Shown here one piece after another: positions 24,281 through 32,972 of a stretch of DNA of 42,460 nucleotides; the first letter of the stretch is position 1, and the number at the start of each line of letters is the position of its first letter. Location of the stretch: positions 1-42,460 of the forward strand of contig QKHZ01000061.1 in NCBI GenBank assembly GCA_003249795.1. The letters are read 5' to 3'. The notes beneath the pieces were generated by a model. That model was not told the DNA's origin. It was given only the letters and a program-made list of their open reading frames with translations, and did no database searches. This DNA comes from a bacterium (GTDB lineage: Bacteria > Planctomycetota > SZUA-567). A program made the position numbers and the translations under genes.

Positions 24281-25477
24281 ATGAAGGTATTAATCGCAGA
24301 CGACGACCCGACAATACAACTGATCCTCAAGGCGCAGGTGTCGTCATGGGGCTATGAGGTTGTGATCGCCAAGACAGGCCAGCAGGCGCTTGCCGCGTTT
24401 GAAACGATTGATCCTCCCAAACTGGCGGTTCTCGACTGGATGATGCCGGAGCTTGACGGTGTGCAGGTCTGCCAGAAGATCAAAGAAAATGAGAAACAGT
24501 TCTGTTATGTCATCCTTCTGACCAGTAAAGATAAAGATACGGATGTAGCGTACGCGCTTGATTCTGGCGCAGACGATTATATCCGCAAGCCTGTCAACAG
24601 CCGGGAGCTCAAAAGCCGTCTCTCTGTCGGCGAGCGTACCGTTACCTATGAGTTGAAGCTGAAAGATTTTGGCAACCGCATGGAAAGTCTCGCGATGGCG
24701 CGGGCGCAACAGCTGGTGCATGCTGACCGGCTCAGTACGGTTGGTCGGCTTGCTGCGGGTGTCGTCCATGAGATCAACAATCCGATCGGCTATATCTCAG
24801 GCAATGCCCAGATTCTGGATATGTATTGGAAAATTCTTGAGCCGATTGTGCGTCGCGAAGCGGAAAACGGCGGCGGCCCAAAGCTGGCGGCGATCCTAAA
24901 AGACGTTCCCGAAATTGTCGAGTCGATTACTAGCGGCGTCGAGCGGGTTTCGAAAATCGTCAAACGGATGAAGCAGTTTGCGCGTAAAGAGCATGACCGT
25001 GAGCCGACGGATGTGAATGACTGTGTCCGTCATGCGCTGGAGTTGTGCAACAATCAACTGAAGTACCATGTGTTCGTTATTAAAGAACTCGCGGAAGGCT
25101 TGTCGCGTGCGGAGTTGGATTCGCAGCAGATCGAGCAGGTGCTGGTCAATCTGTTTGTCAACGCCGCAGACGCGATGGATGGCCGCAAGGACGGCGAGCT
25201 GACGGTCCGCACGTTTGAAAAAGACGGTTCTGTCGTCATTACGGTGCAGGATAATGGCGGCGGCATCTCTGACGAGCACATGGCACATATATGGGACTCA
25301 TTCTATACGACCAAATCGACAGAAAAGGGAACAGGGCTTGGCCTGTCGATCAGTCAGGATATTATTGAAGACCACGGCGGAACGATTGAAGTCAAAAATT
25401 CCGTAAATTCCAAGAATGCCACCGGCGCCTGTTTCACAATCAGTCTGCCTATCAAGGCTGCGGTTCCTGCGGTATAA
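24281..25477 (+). CDS. Histidine kinase with N-terminal receiver domain
   Basis: 398 residues from ATG 24281; an in-frame ATG at 24266 exists but has no suitably spaced ribosome site. Residues 1-120 are a complete receiver: acidic D7-D9, phospho-acceptor Asp52 in LDWMMP, and Lys103 in IRKPVNS. A short coiled linker leads to a HisKA domain with His163 in AGVVHEINNPIGYISG. The ATPase shows the N box NLFVNAADAMDG, G1 QDNGGGIS, the F box FYTTKS, and G2 GTGLGLS. No transmembrane helix is present, so it is soluble and probably takes its input by phosphotransfer onto Asp52. Its output partner is not adjacent. Confidence 0.93.
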   Translation: MKVLIADDDPTIQLILKAQVSSWGYEVVIAKTGQQALAAFETIDPPKLAVLDWMMPELDGVQVCQKIKENEKQFCYVILLTSKDKDTDVAYALDSGADDYIRKPVNSRELKSRLSVGERTVTYELKLKDFGNRMESLAMARAQQLVHADRLSTVGRLAAGVVHEINNPIGYISGNAQILDMYWKILEPIVRREAENGGGPKLAAILKDVPEIVESITSGVERVSKIVKRMKQFARKEHDREPTDVNDCVRHALELCNNQLKYHVFVIKELAEGLSRAELDSQQIEQVLVNLFVNAADAMDGRKDGELTVRTFEKDGSVVITVQDNGGGISDEHMAHIWDSFYTTKSTEKGTGLGLSISQDIIEDHGGTIEVKNSVNSKNATGACFTISLPIKAAVPAV

Positions 25478-25541
25478 TCTCTTCATAAATAATCGGACAG
25501 ATCTTTGGCGATCATTGCGCTCAGGGGCTTGGTTTCTCTGA

Positions 25542-26624
25542 TCAGTCGCCTGTTGATTGGCGCGGCAGAATCTGGCATGGAATGACGATTTCACGGATCG
25601 TGCGTTTGGGGTTGGATAAGCGTTCCCGCAAGAGCTGGTAGGCTTTTCGCCCGACGTTTTCTGACGACTGGCTGACGGTTGTGAGTGTCGGCTGGCAATA
25701 GCGCCCAAGCTCCAGATCTCCGAAACCGGCGACGGCGATGTCCTTAGCGATACTGTATCCGTGTGCCTGTACCGCTTTCATTGCGGTTGCCGCTACCGCG
25801 TCGTTAAAGCCGATCAATGCGGTATGCCCGCGGTTAAGTTTCAACCGGTTCTTTTTGAGTAAATCCTCAATCTCTTCGACTGTTTGCGGGAAGTTCTCAA
25901 ATACGGCAAGAGTGGTTCCTTCGCAGTCTTCTGTTGCCTTTTGCAGACCAGCAATCCGTTCATTTGAGATTCGCGTGTCGGTGACTGCCAGATAGACCCA
26001 GTCTGTTTTTTCGTGGTTCGCCAGAAACCGGCCCAGTTCGCGCGCACCTTCAAAATCATCTGAGTGAACAAAGTCGCATGCCAGCTCAGGTAGCGGTTCG
26101 TTGATGAAGACGATCGGTTTCTGCGTCAGTTCAAGGATGCGGTTGAGGAATGAATCCTGCAGCGACATCCGTCCGGCTTCAAGGATGATGCCGACTGTTT
26201 CAGGGGAGGCGATATGTTGGCGCAGATATTGCGCTTCGAGTTCCGGGTCATTGTTCGCATCGCACAATAGCGTCGTCAGCCCGTCTTCACGCGCAGCGTG
26301 GTTGATGCCTGCTGTGATGTCGGAGAAGAATGATGTTGTCATGTTTGCGACGACAATGCCGATTGAGCGTGTTCCTGCCAGCGACGGATTACTGACGTAG
26401 GTTCCGGCGCCCCGCCGCCTCTCAAGAATTCCGCGGTGGACGAGGGTTTCGATGGCGCGGGCGATCGTCAGTGAGCTGACGCCGTAGTACTCTGCCAGTT
26501 TTTTTTCAGGAAAGAATTTCTCGCCGATGGATAGGTTTTTCGCGATGAAGGCTTCAAAAATCCGCGACAGCTGCGTATAGATTCCGCCTTGGTCCCGGTC
26601 GATTTTCGGAAGCTGTTCGAGCAT
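25542..26624 (-). CDS. GntR/LacI hybrid transcriptional regulator
   Basis: 360 residues. The start is ATG 26624, with AAAGG about 8 nt upstream; the frame extends to 26681 without a better site. Residues 12-80 form a GntR winged helix (FPEKKLAEYYGVSSLTIARAIETLVHRGILERRRGAGTYV is spread over 41-77). Residues 85-355 are a LacI-type sugar-binding domain (RSIGIVVANM, SDDFEGARELGRFL, VAGFGDLELGRYCQPTLTTVSQ). This AraR-like build is common in Lentisphaerae and Verrucomicrobia as a repressor of sugar-use genes. It lies downstream of dnaB, with no sugar gene beside it, so its target is likely elsewhere. A 14-bp palindrome at 37477 is one candidate of suitable form. Confidence 0.88.
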   Translation of the reverse strand: MLEQLPKIDRDQGGIYTQLSRIFEAFIAKNLSIGEKFFPEKKLAEYYGVSSLTIARAIETLVHRGILERRRGAGTYVSNPSLAGTRSIGIVVANMTTSFFSDITAGINHAAREDGLTTLLCDANNDPELEAQYLRQHIASPETVGIILEAGRMSLQDSFLNRILELTQKPIVFINEPLPELACDFVHSDDFEGARELGRFLANHEKTDWVYLAVTDTRISNERIAGLQKATEDCEGTTLAVFENFPQTVEEIEDLLKKNRLKLNRGHTALIGFNDAVAATAMKAVQAHGYSIAKDIAVAGFGDLELGRYCQPTLTTVSQSSENVGRKAYQLLRERLSNPKRTIREIVIPCQILPRQSTGD

Positions 26625-26696
26625 CGGCGTTAACCTTTGTGTGCGACTTTGCAGGCAGATGCTGCCGCGTCGGCGCGGCATTCAGACGTTATGCGG

Positions 26697-28100
26697 TCAG
26701 ATCTCTTCGTCGCTCTCTGGGCTGCGGCCGACGCTCAGGTTTTCGAACCGGAGCTGGTTGCCGATAAACGCGAGGTTGACGGTATCGGTCGGGCCGTTTC
26801 GCTGTTTGGCGACGATGATTTCGGCCTCACCCGGATGGTCTTCCTTGTCATAATAGTCAGGACGGTGGATCAGCATGACGACGTCGGCGTCCTGTTCGAT
26901 TGCGCCCGATTCACGAAGGTCGGACAGAATCGGCCGGTTGTCTTTGCGGTCGGCTGTTTTACGGGATAGCTGCGAGAGGGCGATAACCGGAATCGCCAGC
27001 TCTTTTGCCAGCGCCTTGAGGCCACGCGAGATTTCACTGACTTCCTGTTCACGGCTCCGGTTTGCTGATCTTGAGGATGCTGTCATCAGCTGCAGGTAGT
27101 CGATGACGCACAGCTTCAGCCCGTGCCGTGCTTTGAGGCGCCGCGTTTTCCCGCGCAATTCCGACAAACTGATACCGGCTGTTTCGTCGATAAACATCGG
27201 CGCCTGAGAAAGCGCTTCGGTACTGCGCCCCAGATGCGTCCAGTCTTCGTCCGAGAGTTTGCCTGTACGTAGCCGCTGCGCGTCAACGCGCGCGTGCGCG
27301 CACAGCAGGTTCTGCGCGATATTCATCGAACTCATTTCCAGAGAGTAAAACACGGTCGGCATGTGATGGTCAACCGCGACCCGGCGTGCAACATTCAGCG
27401 CAAACGTACTTTTTCCCATTGACGGACGCGCGGCGACAATAATCAGTTCGCCTTCGTGCATGCCGCTGGTGAGGGAGTCGAGTTCCATAAAGTCGGTGGG
27501 AACGCCGGTCACTGTCCGCTGGCTGCTCTGGTATTCCTCAATCTTTTTCCACGTCTGTTTCAGGACGTCTGTGATGCTGTCGGCTTCACCTGATGTGCCG
27601 CGCTCAGCTACTTCAAAGATCGCGCGCTCGGCTTCATCAATAATGTCAGACGGTGACGACTTGTTTTCCGCAACCATCTGCACGATTGTGGTGGCCGTGC
27701 TGTTCAGGCGCCGCAGTGTCGCCTTCTCACGCACAATCTGCGCGTAGTATTCGACATGCGCACCTGTCGGCACCGCGTCCATCAGCGCCGCAATCCCTGC
27801 CGCACCGCCCGCCATCTCAAGGAATCCCTGCTTCTGCAGTTCGTCCTTCAGAACCAGAACGTCGAGGGCAAGGCCTTTTGCATTCAGTTCGGACATGACC
27901 TGAAATACGTTGCCGTAGGCTTGGTTGAAAAAGTCGTCGGAGCTGATCTTGCCGTCGATCATGCTGAAGCGGTCGGGAGCCAGCAGCAGTCCGCCCAGAA
28001 CGCTGCGTTCAGCCTCCAGATTCTGCGGAAGGCTGCGTCCGGCCAGATCGATCACTTCATCAGGCATCGGTTCGTTTTCCAGCATTTCTTCCGCGCTCAA
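26697..28100 (-). CDS. dnaB: Replicative DNA helicase
   Basis: 467 residues. It unwinds DNA ahead of the fork as a hexamer. The N-terminal domain has LPQNLEAERSVLGGLLL. The RecA-type motor shows Walker A ARPSMGKST, Walker B LCVIDYLQLM, and the QLSRKTADR and DLRESGAIEQDADVV motifs. No intein interrupts it. The start is TTG 28100, with GGAG 5 nt upstream. It ends the run rpsF-ssb-rpsR-rplI-dnaB. A 296-bp leader separates it from rplI. Confidence 0.96.
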   Translation of the reverse strand: MSAEEMLENEPMPDEVIDLAGRSLPQNLEAERSVLGGLLLAPDRFSMIDGKISSDDFFNQAYGNVFQVMSELNAKGLALDVLVLKDELQKQGFLEMAGGAAGIAALMDAVPTGAHVEYYAQIVREKATLRRLNSTATTIVQMVAENKSSPSDIIDEAERAIFEVAERGTSGEADSITDVLKQTWKKIEEYQSSQRTVTGVPTDFMELDSLTSGMHEGELIIVAARPSMGKSTFALNVARRVAVDHHMPTVFYSLEMSSMNIAQNLLCAHARVDAQRLRTGKLSDEDWTHLGRSTEALSQAPMFIDETAGISLSELRGKTRRLKARHGLKLCVIDYLQLMTASSRSANRSREQEVSEISRGLKALAKELAIPVIALSQLSRKTADRKDNRPILSDLRESGAIEQDADVVMLIHRPDYYDKEDHPGEAEIIVAKQRNGPTDTVNLAFIGNQLRFENLSVGRSPESDEEI

Positions 28101-28396
28101 CGCTGCTCCTTTTTTTGTTTCGGTTTAGTCCGCCTGTCTGTATTTCCGATTCGCAGGCGATCACCCGTCTCTCGTCGCTAAATCAGCAGAGAAAACTCAG
28201 ATAACGTGAGTATTATCCTATCGCAAATCGCGTGCGCTGTACAGGCTGTATTTGTCCTGCAAAGTTTGAAACCGCCTGCGATACGAAACGGGCCCGAACG
28301 CATTGCGTCCGCGCCCGTCGCAGAATTCCATCAATCCCTGTACAACCGCACCAGAGTCAAAACCATGTGGCGGCAATAACAGGTTTCTCAAGTATC
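28101..28396. other. 296-bp gap between rplI and dnaB
   Basis: No coding frame with a ribosome site apart from the dnaB GGAG at the left end. It holds a stem-loop at 28288-28318 that may terminate rplI transcription, and then about 180 bp in which a dnaB promoter is expected. A GATAAT-like -10 can be read near 28211-28216 on the minus strand but without a convincing -35. Confidence 0.4.
28288..28318 (-). terminator. Stem-loop downstream of rplI, possible terminator or attenuator
   Basis: Outer arms ACGGGC and GCCCGT, inner arms ACGC and GCGT around a 3-nt loop, with an internal bulge. On the minus strand it is followed only by TTTCG, so termination would be weak or partial. Confidence 0.38.
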
Positions 28397-28858
28397 TTAT
28401 TCGGCTTCTTTTTGCTCAACGACCCAGACCTTCAGTTCGCATTCAACTTCCGGGTGGAAGCGAACGGTCACGCGGTGGACGCCGAGGGTCTTGATCGGTT
28501 CGGCCAGAACCAGTTTGCCAGCATCGAGGTTGACGCCCTGTTCAGCAAGGGCTGCGACGATTTCTTTCGCCGAGACCGCGCCGTAGAGGTTGTCGCCGCC
28601 GCTGACGCGTTCCTTCAGCGTAACGTCTATCTCTGCCAGACGGGTTGCCAGTTCTTTGTATTCAGAAACGCTCTGCGCTTCCTGCTCAACGCGACGCTTG
28701 CGTTCGGCTTCGATCTGCTTGAGGTTGGCAGGTGTCACTTCAACAGCGAGGTTACGCGGCAGCAGGAAGTTGCGGCCGTAGCCTTCCTTGACGCTGACGA
28801 TGTCGCCAACGCGACCGAGTTTCTGTACATTTTCACGCAACAACAGTTTCATGCTCAT
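28397..28858 (-). CDS. rplI: 50S ribosomal protein bL9
   Basis: 153 residues, normal length. The N-terminal rRNA-binding domain has KLLLRENVQKLGRVGDIVSVKEGYGRNFLLPR spread over residues 4-35, with the bL9 hallmark GYGRNFLLP. A long central helix and the C-terminal domain with GVHRVTVRFHPEVECELKVWV follow. AGGAA precedes ATG 28858; a second ATG two codons later is also possible. It lies in the usual order after rpsR. Confidence 0.96.
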   Translation of the reverse strand: MSMKLLLRENVQKLGRVGDIVSVKEGYGRNFLLPRNLAVEVTPANLKQIEAERKRRVEQEAQSVSEYKELATRLAEIDVTLKERVSGGDNLYGAVSAKEIVAALAEQGVNLDAGKLVLAEPIKTLGVHRVTVRFHPEVECELKVWVVEQKEAE

Positions 28859-28943
28859 GGTTGTCGTTCCTTCAGTTTATCTTTCGCATACGGGCTTGCG
28901 TTATCAAAAACGCTGCCGTGTGCCTGTTTAGTCGGTTTCAGAT

Positions 28944-29165
28944 TCAGCCGGAATAACGCATCAGCGCAAGAAAACGGGCGCGCTTGATCGCGTTTGCAAG
29001 ACGGCGCTGGTGCTTGGCGCAGACACCGGTGCGCTTACGTTCCATGATTTTGCCTTGCGGTGTTGCATACTTTTGCAGCAGGGTTACGTCTTTGTAGTCC
29101 ACCGCCGGGGCGTTCTTGCTGCAGAAACGGCAGCCGCTTCCGTGGGGCGTCACATTCTTTGCCAT
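28944..29165 (-). CDS. rpsR: 30S ribosomal protein bS18
   Basis: 73 residues. The core [18 protein letters not shown] and [26 protein letters not shown]-like end are diagnostic; bS18 binds 16S rRNA with bS6. C12, C15, C49 and His52 form a possible zinc site of the C+ type of bS18. AAGGAG precedes ATG 29165. It lies between ssb and rplI as in many bacteria. Confidence 0.96.
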   Translation of the reverse strand: MAKNVTPHGSGCRFCSKNAPAVDYKDVTLLQKYATPQGKIMERKRTGVCAKHQRRLANAIKRARFLALMRYSG

Positions 29166-29267
29166 GGTTTTACTCCTTCACGTTATCGTGTTTGTCATTG
29201 TTCAAAATTTTATCCGGCCTGATTCAAACAAAGAGGCACGGCTTTATTTTCATCTATCCGACGTCGG

Positions 29268-29768
29268 TTAGAACGGGATGTCATCGCCGTCGAAGTCATC
29301 GCGGAACGGTTCGTTCTGCGGTTGTTGCGGGCGGGTCGCCGGACGGTTCGGACCGCGTCCGCCACCTCCCTGATTCTCACCGCCTGAACGGCCGCTGCTG
29401 CTGCTACCACCACCGGAACCGCCTTCGCGTCCGCTGCCACCGCCGAGGAACTGGACAGTTGTTGCGATGACGCGCGTTTTGTAGCGCTTCTGTCCGGTTT
29501 CCTTGTCGTCCCACGAGTCGCTACTCAGACGTCCTTCGACAAGGACAGGGCGGCCTTTAGCCAGATATTCGCTGCAGTTCTCCGCCATGCGGTCCCAGAC
29601 CGTCACGTCGATGAACAGCGTGTCTTCTTTCTTTTCGCCACGGCCGCCGCCACGGACGGTGGTGACTGCCATGCGCAGATCAGTTACCGCTGTTCCCTGC
29701 GGAGTATAGCGCAGTTCGGGGTCATGGGTCAGGTTTCCCATCAGGATGACTTTATTGAATCCGGACAT
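29268..29768 (-). CDS. ssb: Single-stranded DNA-binding protein
   Basis: 166 residues. The OB fold spans about residues 1-110 (NKVILMGNLTHDPELRYTPQGTAV, VWDRMAENCSEYLAKGRPVLVEGRL). A Gly/Ser/Arg/Gln-rich linker follows, ending in the acidic tip DDIPF that binds partner proteins. A GGAGGAAGG ribosome site precedes ATG 29768. It coats single-stranded DNA in replication and repair. Confidence 0.96.
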   Translation of the reverse strand: MSGFNKVILMGNLTHDPELRYTPQGTAVTDLRMAVTTVRGGGRGEKKEDTLFIDVTVWDRMAENCSEYLAKGRPVLVEGRLSSDSWDDKETGQKRYKTRVIATTVQFLGGGSGREGGSGGGSSSSGRSGGENQGGGGRGPNRPATRPQQPQNEPFRDDFDGDDIPF

Positions 29769-30085
29769 TGTCCTTCCTCCTATGCATCGTCTTTTAAACG
29801 ACCTGTCTGTGCAATAGCGTGGCTACGGCCTCAGTGACGGGACGTTATGCAAAATCCCAGTCGCTTGCAGCCAAACGCAGCCACTCATTTTAAGCCACAG
29901 GCCGGTGGTTAACCTGCCCCGTGTACTGGCTTGAGCTTCCGTACCTGTACGCGCTTTTGCCAGCAAACCGTTTCCGTGAAAATCGAACCCTGACAGGTCT
30001 CTTCTCGCACGTTGGCGGCTTGCGGCATCTGTAGCGACCGGATCTTGCTAAATGGCAAAATTCTTTGGCTACAAATCAGGCGGAC
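29769..30085. other. 317-bp non-coding gap between rpsF and ssb
   Basis: These two genes are usually a few bases apart. Here no frame with start, stop and ribosome site is visible on either strand, and no tRNA fold can be drawn; one GGTTCGATT run on the minus strand has no pairing T-stem. Two arms, TTTTGCCAGCAA at 29955-29966 and TTGCTAAATGGCAAAA at 30045-30060, are complementary apart from a 3-nt bulge and would close a loop of about 80 nt. A GTACCTGTAC element lies at 29941-29950. A promoter or structured leader for ssb-rpsR-rplI is likely. Confidence 0.5.
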
Positions 30086-30439
30086 TTAGTTCTCTTCGCT
30101 CAGCGCTGCTTCAGCACGTTCGCGTGCGGAGGCGGACTGGCATTCGACACCGTCTTCGTCGATGGTGATCAGAACGCGCAGAATATCTTCGCTCATCTGA
30201 ACCTGACGTTCGATCTTGGAGCAGGTGTCACCTTCTGCTTCAAAGTGGATCAGAATATAGGTTCCGCGTTTGACGTCGTTGATTTCATATGCCAGACGAC
30301 GGTCGTCCCACTTCATGCTGGCAACAACTTCGCCGCCCTGACGTGTGACCAGCGCCTTGATCTGTTCTTCAACCGCGTCGTAGCTTTCTTTGGCCCGCGC
30401 GCTGTCGACAATGAACATCGCTTCATACAGCTTCCGCAC
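30086..30439 (-). CDS. rpsF: 30S ribosomal protein bS6
   Basis: 117 residues. The ferredoxin-like fold opens with KLYEAMFIVDS, and the core has RRLAYEINDVKRGTYILIHFEAEGDTCSKIERQVQMSEDILR spread over residues 47-88. It binds with bS18 to 16S rRNA. The start is GTG 30439, with AGGAG 7 nt upstream. The C-terminal 20 residues are acidic/Ala-rich. Confidence 0.95.
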   Translation of the reverse strand: MRKLYEAMFIVDSARAKESYDAVEEQIKALVTRQGGEVVASMKWDDRRLAYEINDVKRGTYILIHFEAEGDTCSKIERQVQMSEDILRVLITIDEDGVECQSASARERAEAALSEEN

Positions 30440-30501
30440 TCTCGTACTCCTTCTATGACTGTTTTACGCACTCGTTAAATTTGTCAAATGGCGCTTGTGC
30501 T

Positions 30502-31203
30502 TCATGGTTCTGCGCCAGCTTCTTTTTCTTCCGGATCAGTTCCGGATGTTTTATTCTCACGCTCGTCTGCGGCTTTTTGCGCCTGAGCTGCCATCGTTTC
30601 GGCGAGCGTCGGTGCAATCCACCCGTTAATCTCCTGCAGGATAGCTGGCTCCGGGGTATTGATCCAAAGCCGAACCGCACTTGCAGCTTGTTCAACGACT
30701 TCTTTCACCACGCACTCTTCTTCGGCGTCAAACGCCCCGAGCACGTGGTCAATCAGTTCGTTTTCTCCTGCAGCCCCGATGCCGAGTTTCAGCCTCGGGT
30801 AGTTGTTACTCGCCAGTTGTTGTTCCACTGACGCCAAACCGTTGTGTCCGCCACAGGAGCCGCCGAACCGGAGCCGCATTCTTCCCAGCGGCAGGTGGAT
30901 GTCATCGACAATCACCAGAATCCGCTCGGGGGCGATCCCCGTTTGTTCGGCCATGTCGGCGACCGACTCACCGGACGCGTTCATGAATGTCATTGGCTTC
31001 AGAAGCCAGCCGAACTCCGTTTCCACCGCTTCGGCACTCCACCGGTTGACCGGTTTGCGGTTTGCAGTTTCGGGAGTATCGTGCAGGAGCTTGTCGATAA
31101 CCCTGAAACCGATATTATGCCGCGTTGGCTCGTACTTCTTACCCGGATTCCCCAGTCCGACAATCGCAACAGGAAAATGCGGTTTGTGTGCCAGCGCAAG
31201 CAT
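30502..31203 (-). CDS. pth: Peptidyl-tRNA hydrolase
   Basis: 233 residues. It frees tRNA from dropped-off peptidyl-tRNA. The substrate site is VGLGNPGKKYEPTRHNIGF with Asn19 and the catalytic His29. Other family runs are KPMTFMNASGESV, VDDIHLPLGRMRLRFGGSCGGHNGL and RLKLGIG. The C-terminal 40 residues (KAADERENKTSGTDPEEKEAGAEP) are an extra charged, disordered tail beyond the family core. ATG 31203 lies 6 bp after the rplY stop with no clear ribosome site, so translation is probably coupled. Confidence 0.95.
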   Translation of the reverse strand: MLALAHKPHFPVAIVGLGNPGKKYEPTRHNIGFRVIDKLLHDTPETANRKPVNRWSAEAVETEFGWLLKPMTFMNASGESVADMAEQTGIAPERILVIVDDIHLPLGRMRLRFGGSCGGHNGLASVEQQLASNNYPRLKLGIGAAGENELIDHVLGAFDAEEECVVKEVVEQAASAVRLWINTPEPAILQEINGWIAPTLAETMAAQAQKAADERENKTSGTDPEEKEAGAEP

Positions 31204-31209
31204 CGGTTG

Positions 31210-31824
31210 TTATTTTTTCGCGGCGGTTGCTGCTGCCGGTGCTGCTGCTTCAGGTTCGGCTGCCGGAGCTTCTTCAACCTGACCACGCGGAACGTGGCAG
31301 GATACAACGGCCGAGTGGTTGTCGGTCAGGAAAACCACGCCTTCTGGAGCGACGAGGTCGCTCACGTAGATCACATGGCCAAGCTGCAGGTTTGACAGAT
31401 CGACTTCGATGTGATCCGGCAGGTTGCGTGCCGGGCATTCCAGACGAACCGTGTGCAGGACGTGTTCAACAATGCCACCGGCCTTTTCACCCGGAGCTTC
31501 GCCCTTGGTCACGATGTCAACGTCAACGTGGATGCGGGTCGCGTCGGTGATGCGGACGAAATCGACGTGCATGATTTCCCACTCGAACGTGCCGTGTTGC
31601 AGATCCTTGAGCAGGACGTGTTCTTTCTTGCCGTCAATGTCAAGTTCCATGATGCGCGCGCCCGCACTCACAGCAATCATCAGTTCCTTTTCCGGAACGG
31701 CAATCAGTGTGTTTGCATCGCTGCCTGCGCTGTAGATCACGCCGGGGATTTTGCCTTCCTTGCGCAGGTTAAAGGCAACATACTTGCCGGTACCTTCGCG
31801 TTTTTCGACTTTCAATTCAGCCAC
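31210..31824 (-). CDS. rplY: 50S ribosomal protein bL25 (Ctc form, with TL5 domain)
   Basis: 204 residues: an N-terminal 5S-rRNA-binding domain (KREGTGKYVAFNLRKEGKIPGVIY) and a C-terminal beta domain (HVDVDIVTKGEAPGEKAGGIVEHVLHTVRLECPARNLPDHIEVDLSNLQLGHVIYVSDL, residues about 97-155). This makes it the long Ctc/TL5 form. An Ala/Glu/Pro-rich tail follows. The start is GTG 31824 behind AAGGAGAG. A perfect GC stem-loop sits 20-36 bp upstream. Confidence 0.94.
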   Translation of the reverse strand: MAELKVEKREGTGKYVAFNLRKEGKIPGVIYSAGSDANTLIAVPEKELMIAVSAGARIMELDIDGKKEHVLLKDLQHGTFEWEIMHVDFVRITDATRIHVDVDIVTKGEAPGEKAGGIVEHVLHTVRLECPARNLPDHIEVDLSNLQLGHVIYVSDLVAPEGVVFLTDNHSAVVSCHVPRGQVEEAPAAEPEAAAPAAATAAKK

Positions 31825-31844
31825 AGTTTCTCTCCTTGCCTTGC

Positions 31845-31860
31845 GCGCCGCTTGCGGCGC
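31845..31860 (-). other. GC-rich leader hairpin in front of rplY
   Basis: GCGCCGC and GCGGCGC, 7-bp perfect arms with a 2-nt centre, lying just before the rplY ribosome site on the transcript. There is no T-run on the minus strand, so it is more likely a leader stem or processing site than a terminator. Confidence 0.4.
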
Positions 31861-31942
31861 ATGGTTTTATCTTAGCGTTTCGTCTTCAGTTCTTTTTTGT
31901 CCGTCTGGCCACTTTGCGGGCAGTCGGCGTTTTCAGCCATTC

Positions 31943-32869
31943 TTACACAAACAAGAGGCTGAGCGATTTATTGTGGTGGATGCGCATGATCGCCTCTGCC
32001 AGAAGTTTGGCAACAGAAAGCACCGTCACGTTCAACCCCTCTGGAGCTGGCGGCAGCGGGACGGTATCGGTCACGACGATTTCATCCGGTTTCGCCTGCA
32101 GCAACCGGTCGTATGCAGGCCCGACAAACAGGCCGTGTGTTGCGCAGACAGTGACTGACTTTGCCCCGTTGTCGCGTGCAATCGCAATCGCGCTGGCCAT
32201 GCTGCCGGCGGTTGAGATCATGTCATCAACCAGAACCACGTCTTTGTTTTTCAGGTCACCGATCACATATCCGGCTTCAACGTCCATGTCAGTCAGGCGG
32301 CGCTTTTCCACGACAGCCAAACCATAGCCGAGAGCCTTGGCATAGCCGTGTGCCATCTTCATGCTGCCGACGTCGGGGCTGACAACCACGGCGTCTTCAT
32401 ATTCCTTATCTTTCAGGTACGATTTGATGACTGGTGAACCGTAGAGATGATCCAGCGGAATATCGAAGAAGCCCTGGATCTGCGCGGCGTGCAGGTCGAC
32501 ACAGACGATGCGGTCGACACCGGCGGCGGTGATCAGGTTTGCCGTCAGCTTTGCGGTAATCGGTACGCGCCCTTCGTGTTTGCGGTCCTGACGGGCGTAG
32601 CCGAAATACGGTACGACGGCGGTGATGCGCTTGGCCGATGCACGACGCAGCGCGTCAACCATGACCAGCAGTTCCATCAGCGCTTCATTCACCGGCGGGC
32701 AGGTGGACTGGACGATAAACACGTCCAACCCGCGTACGTCGTCGAGAATCCGCACCTTGCTCTCGCCATCGGCGAAATGGCCGACCTCGCAACGCCCCGG
32801 ATCAATACTGAGGTGGTTGCAGATGGCATTTCCCAATTTCGGATGGGCATTCCCTGTAAAAATACGCAC
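31943..32869 (-). CDS. prs: Ribose-phosphate pyrophosphokinase (PRPP synthetase)
   Basis: 308 residues. It makes phosphoribosyl pyrophosphate from ribose 5-phosphate and ATP. Typical runs are FADGESKVRI, VPYFGYARQDRKHEGRVPITAKL, CVDLHAAQIQGFFDIPLDHLY, and the PRPP loop VVLVDDMISTAGSM. The start is GTG 32869 with AAGGAA 7 nt upstream. It sits between the GlmU-like gene and rplY, the common glmU-prs-rplY-pth order. Confidence 0.97.
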   Translation of the reverse strand: MRIFTGNAHPKLGNAICNHLSIDPGRCEVGHFADGESKVRILDDVRGLDVFIVQSTCPPVNEALMELLVMVDALRRASAKRITAVVPYFGYARQDRKHEGRVPITAKLTANLITAAGVDRIVCVDLHAAQIQGFFDIPLDHLYGSPVIKSYLKDKEYEDAVVVSPDVGSMKMAHGYAKALGYGLAVVEKRRLTDMDVEAGYVIGDLKNKDVVLVDDMISTAGSMASAIAIARDNGAKSVTVCATHGLFVGPAYDRLLQAKPDEIVVTDTVPLPPAPEGLNVTVLSVAKLLAEAIMRIHHNKSLSLLFV

Positions 32870-32972
32870 GGCCAGATTCCTTCGTTCTTGTAAAAATCGT
32901 TTTATTGCATTCGCGGCTCATTTGTCCGCTTGTCTTCATTATTAAAATATTTTCAAATACTTTTGTACTTCG

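Noticed and set aside
26697-28100. Intein in dnaB
   Set aside because: The helicase motifs are continuous and the length is normal at 467 residues.
29960-30010. tRNA-like T-loop (GGTTCGATT) on the minus strand in the rpsF-ssb gap
   Set aside because: The flanking bases do not form a T-stem and no acceptor or anticodon arm can be drawn.
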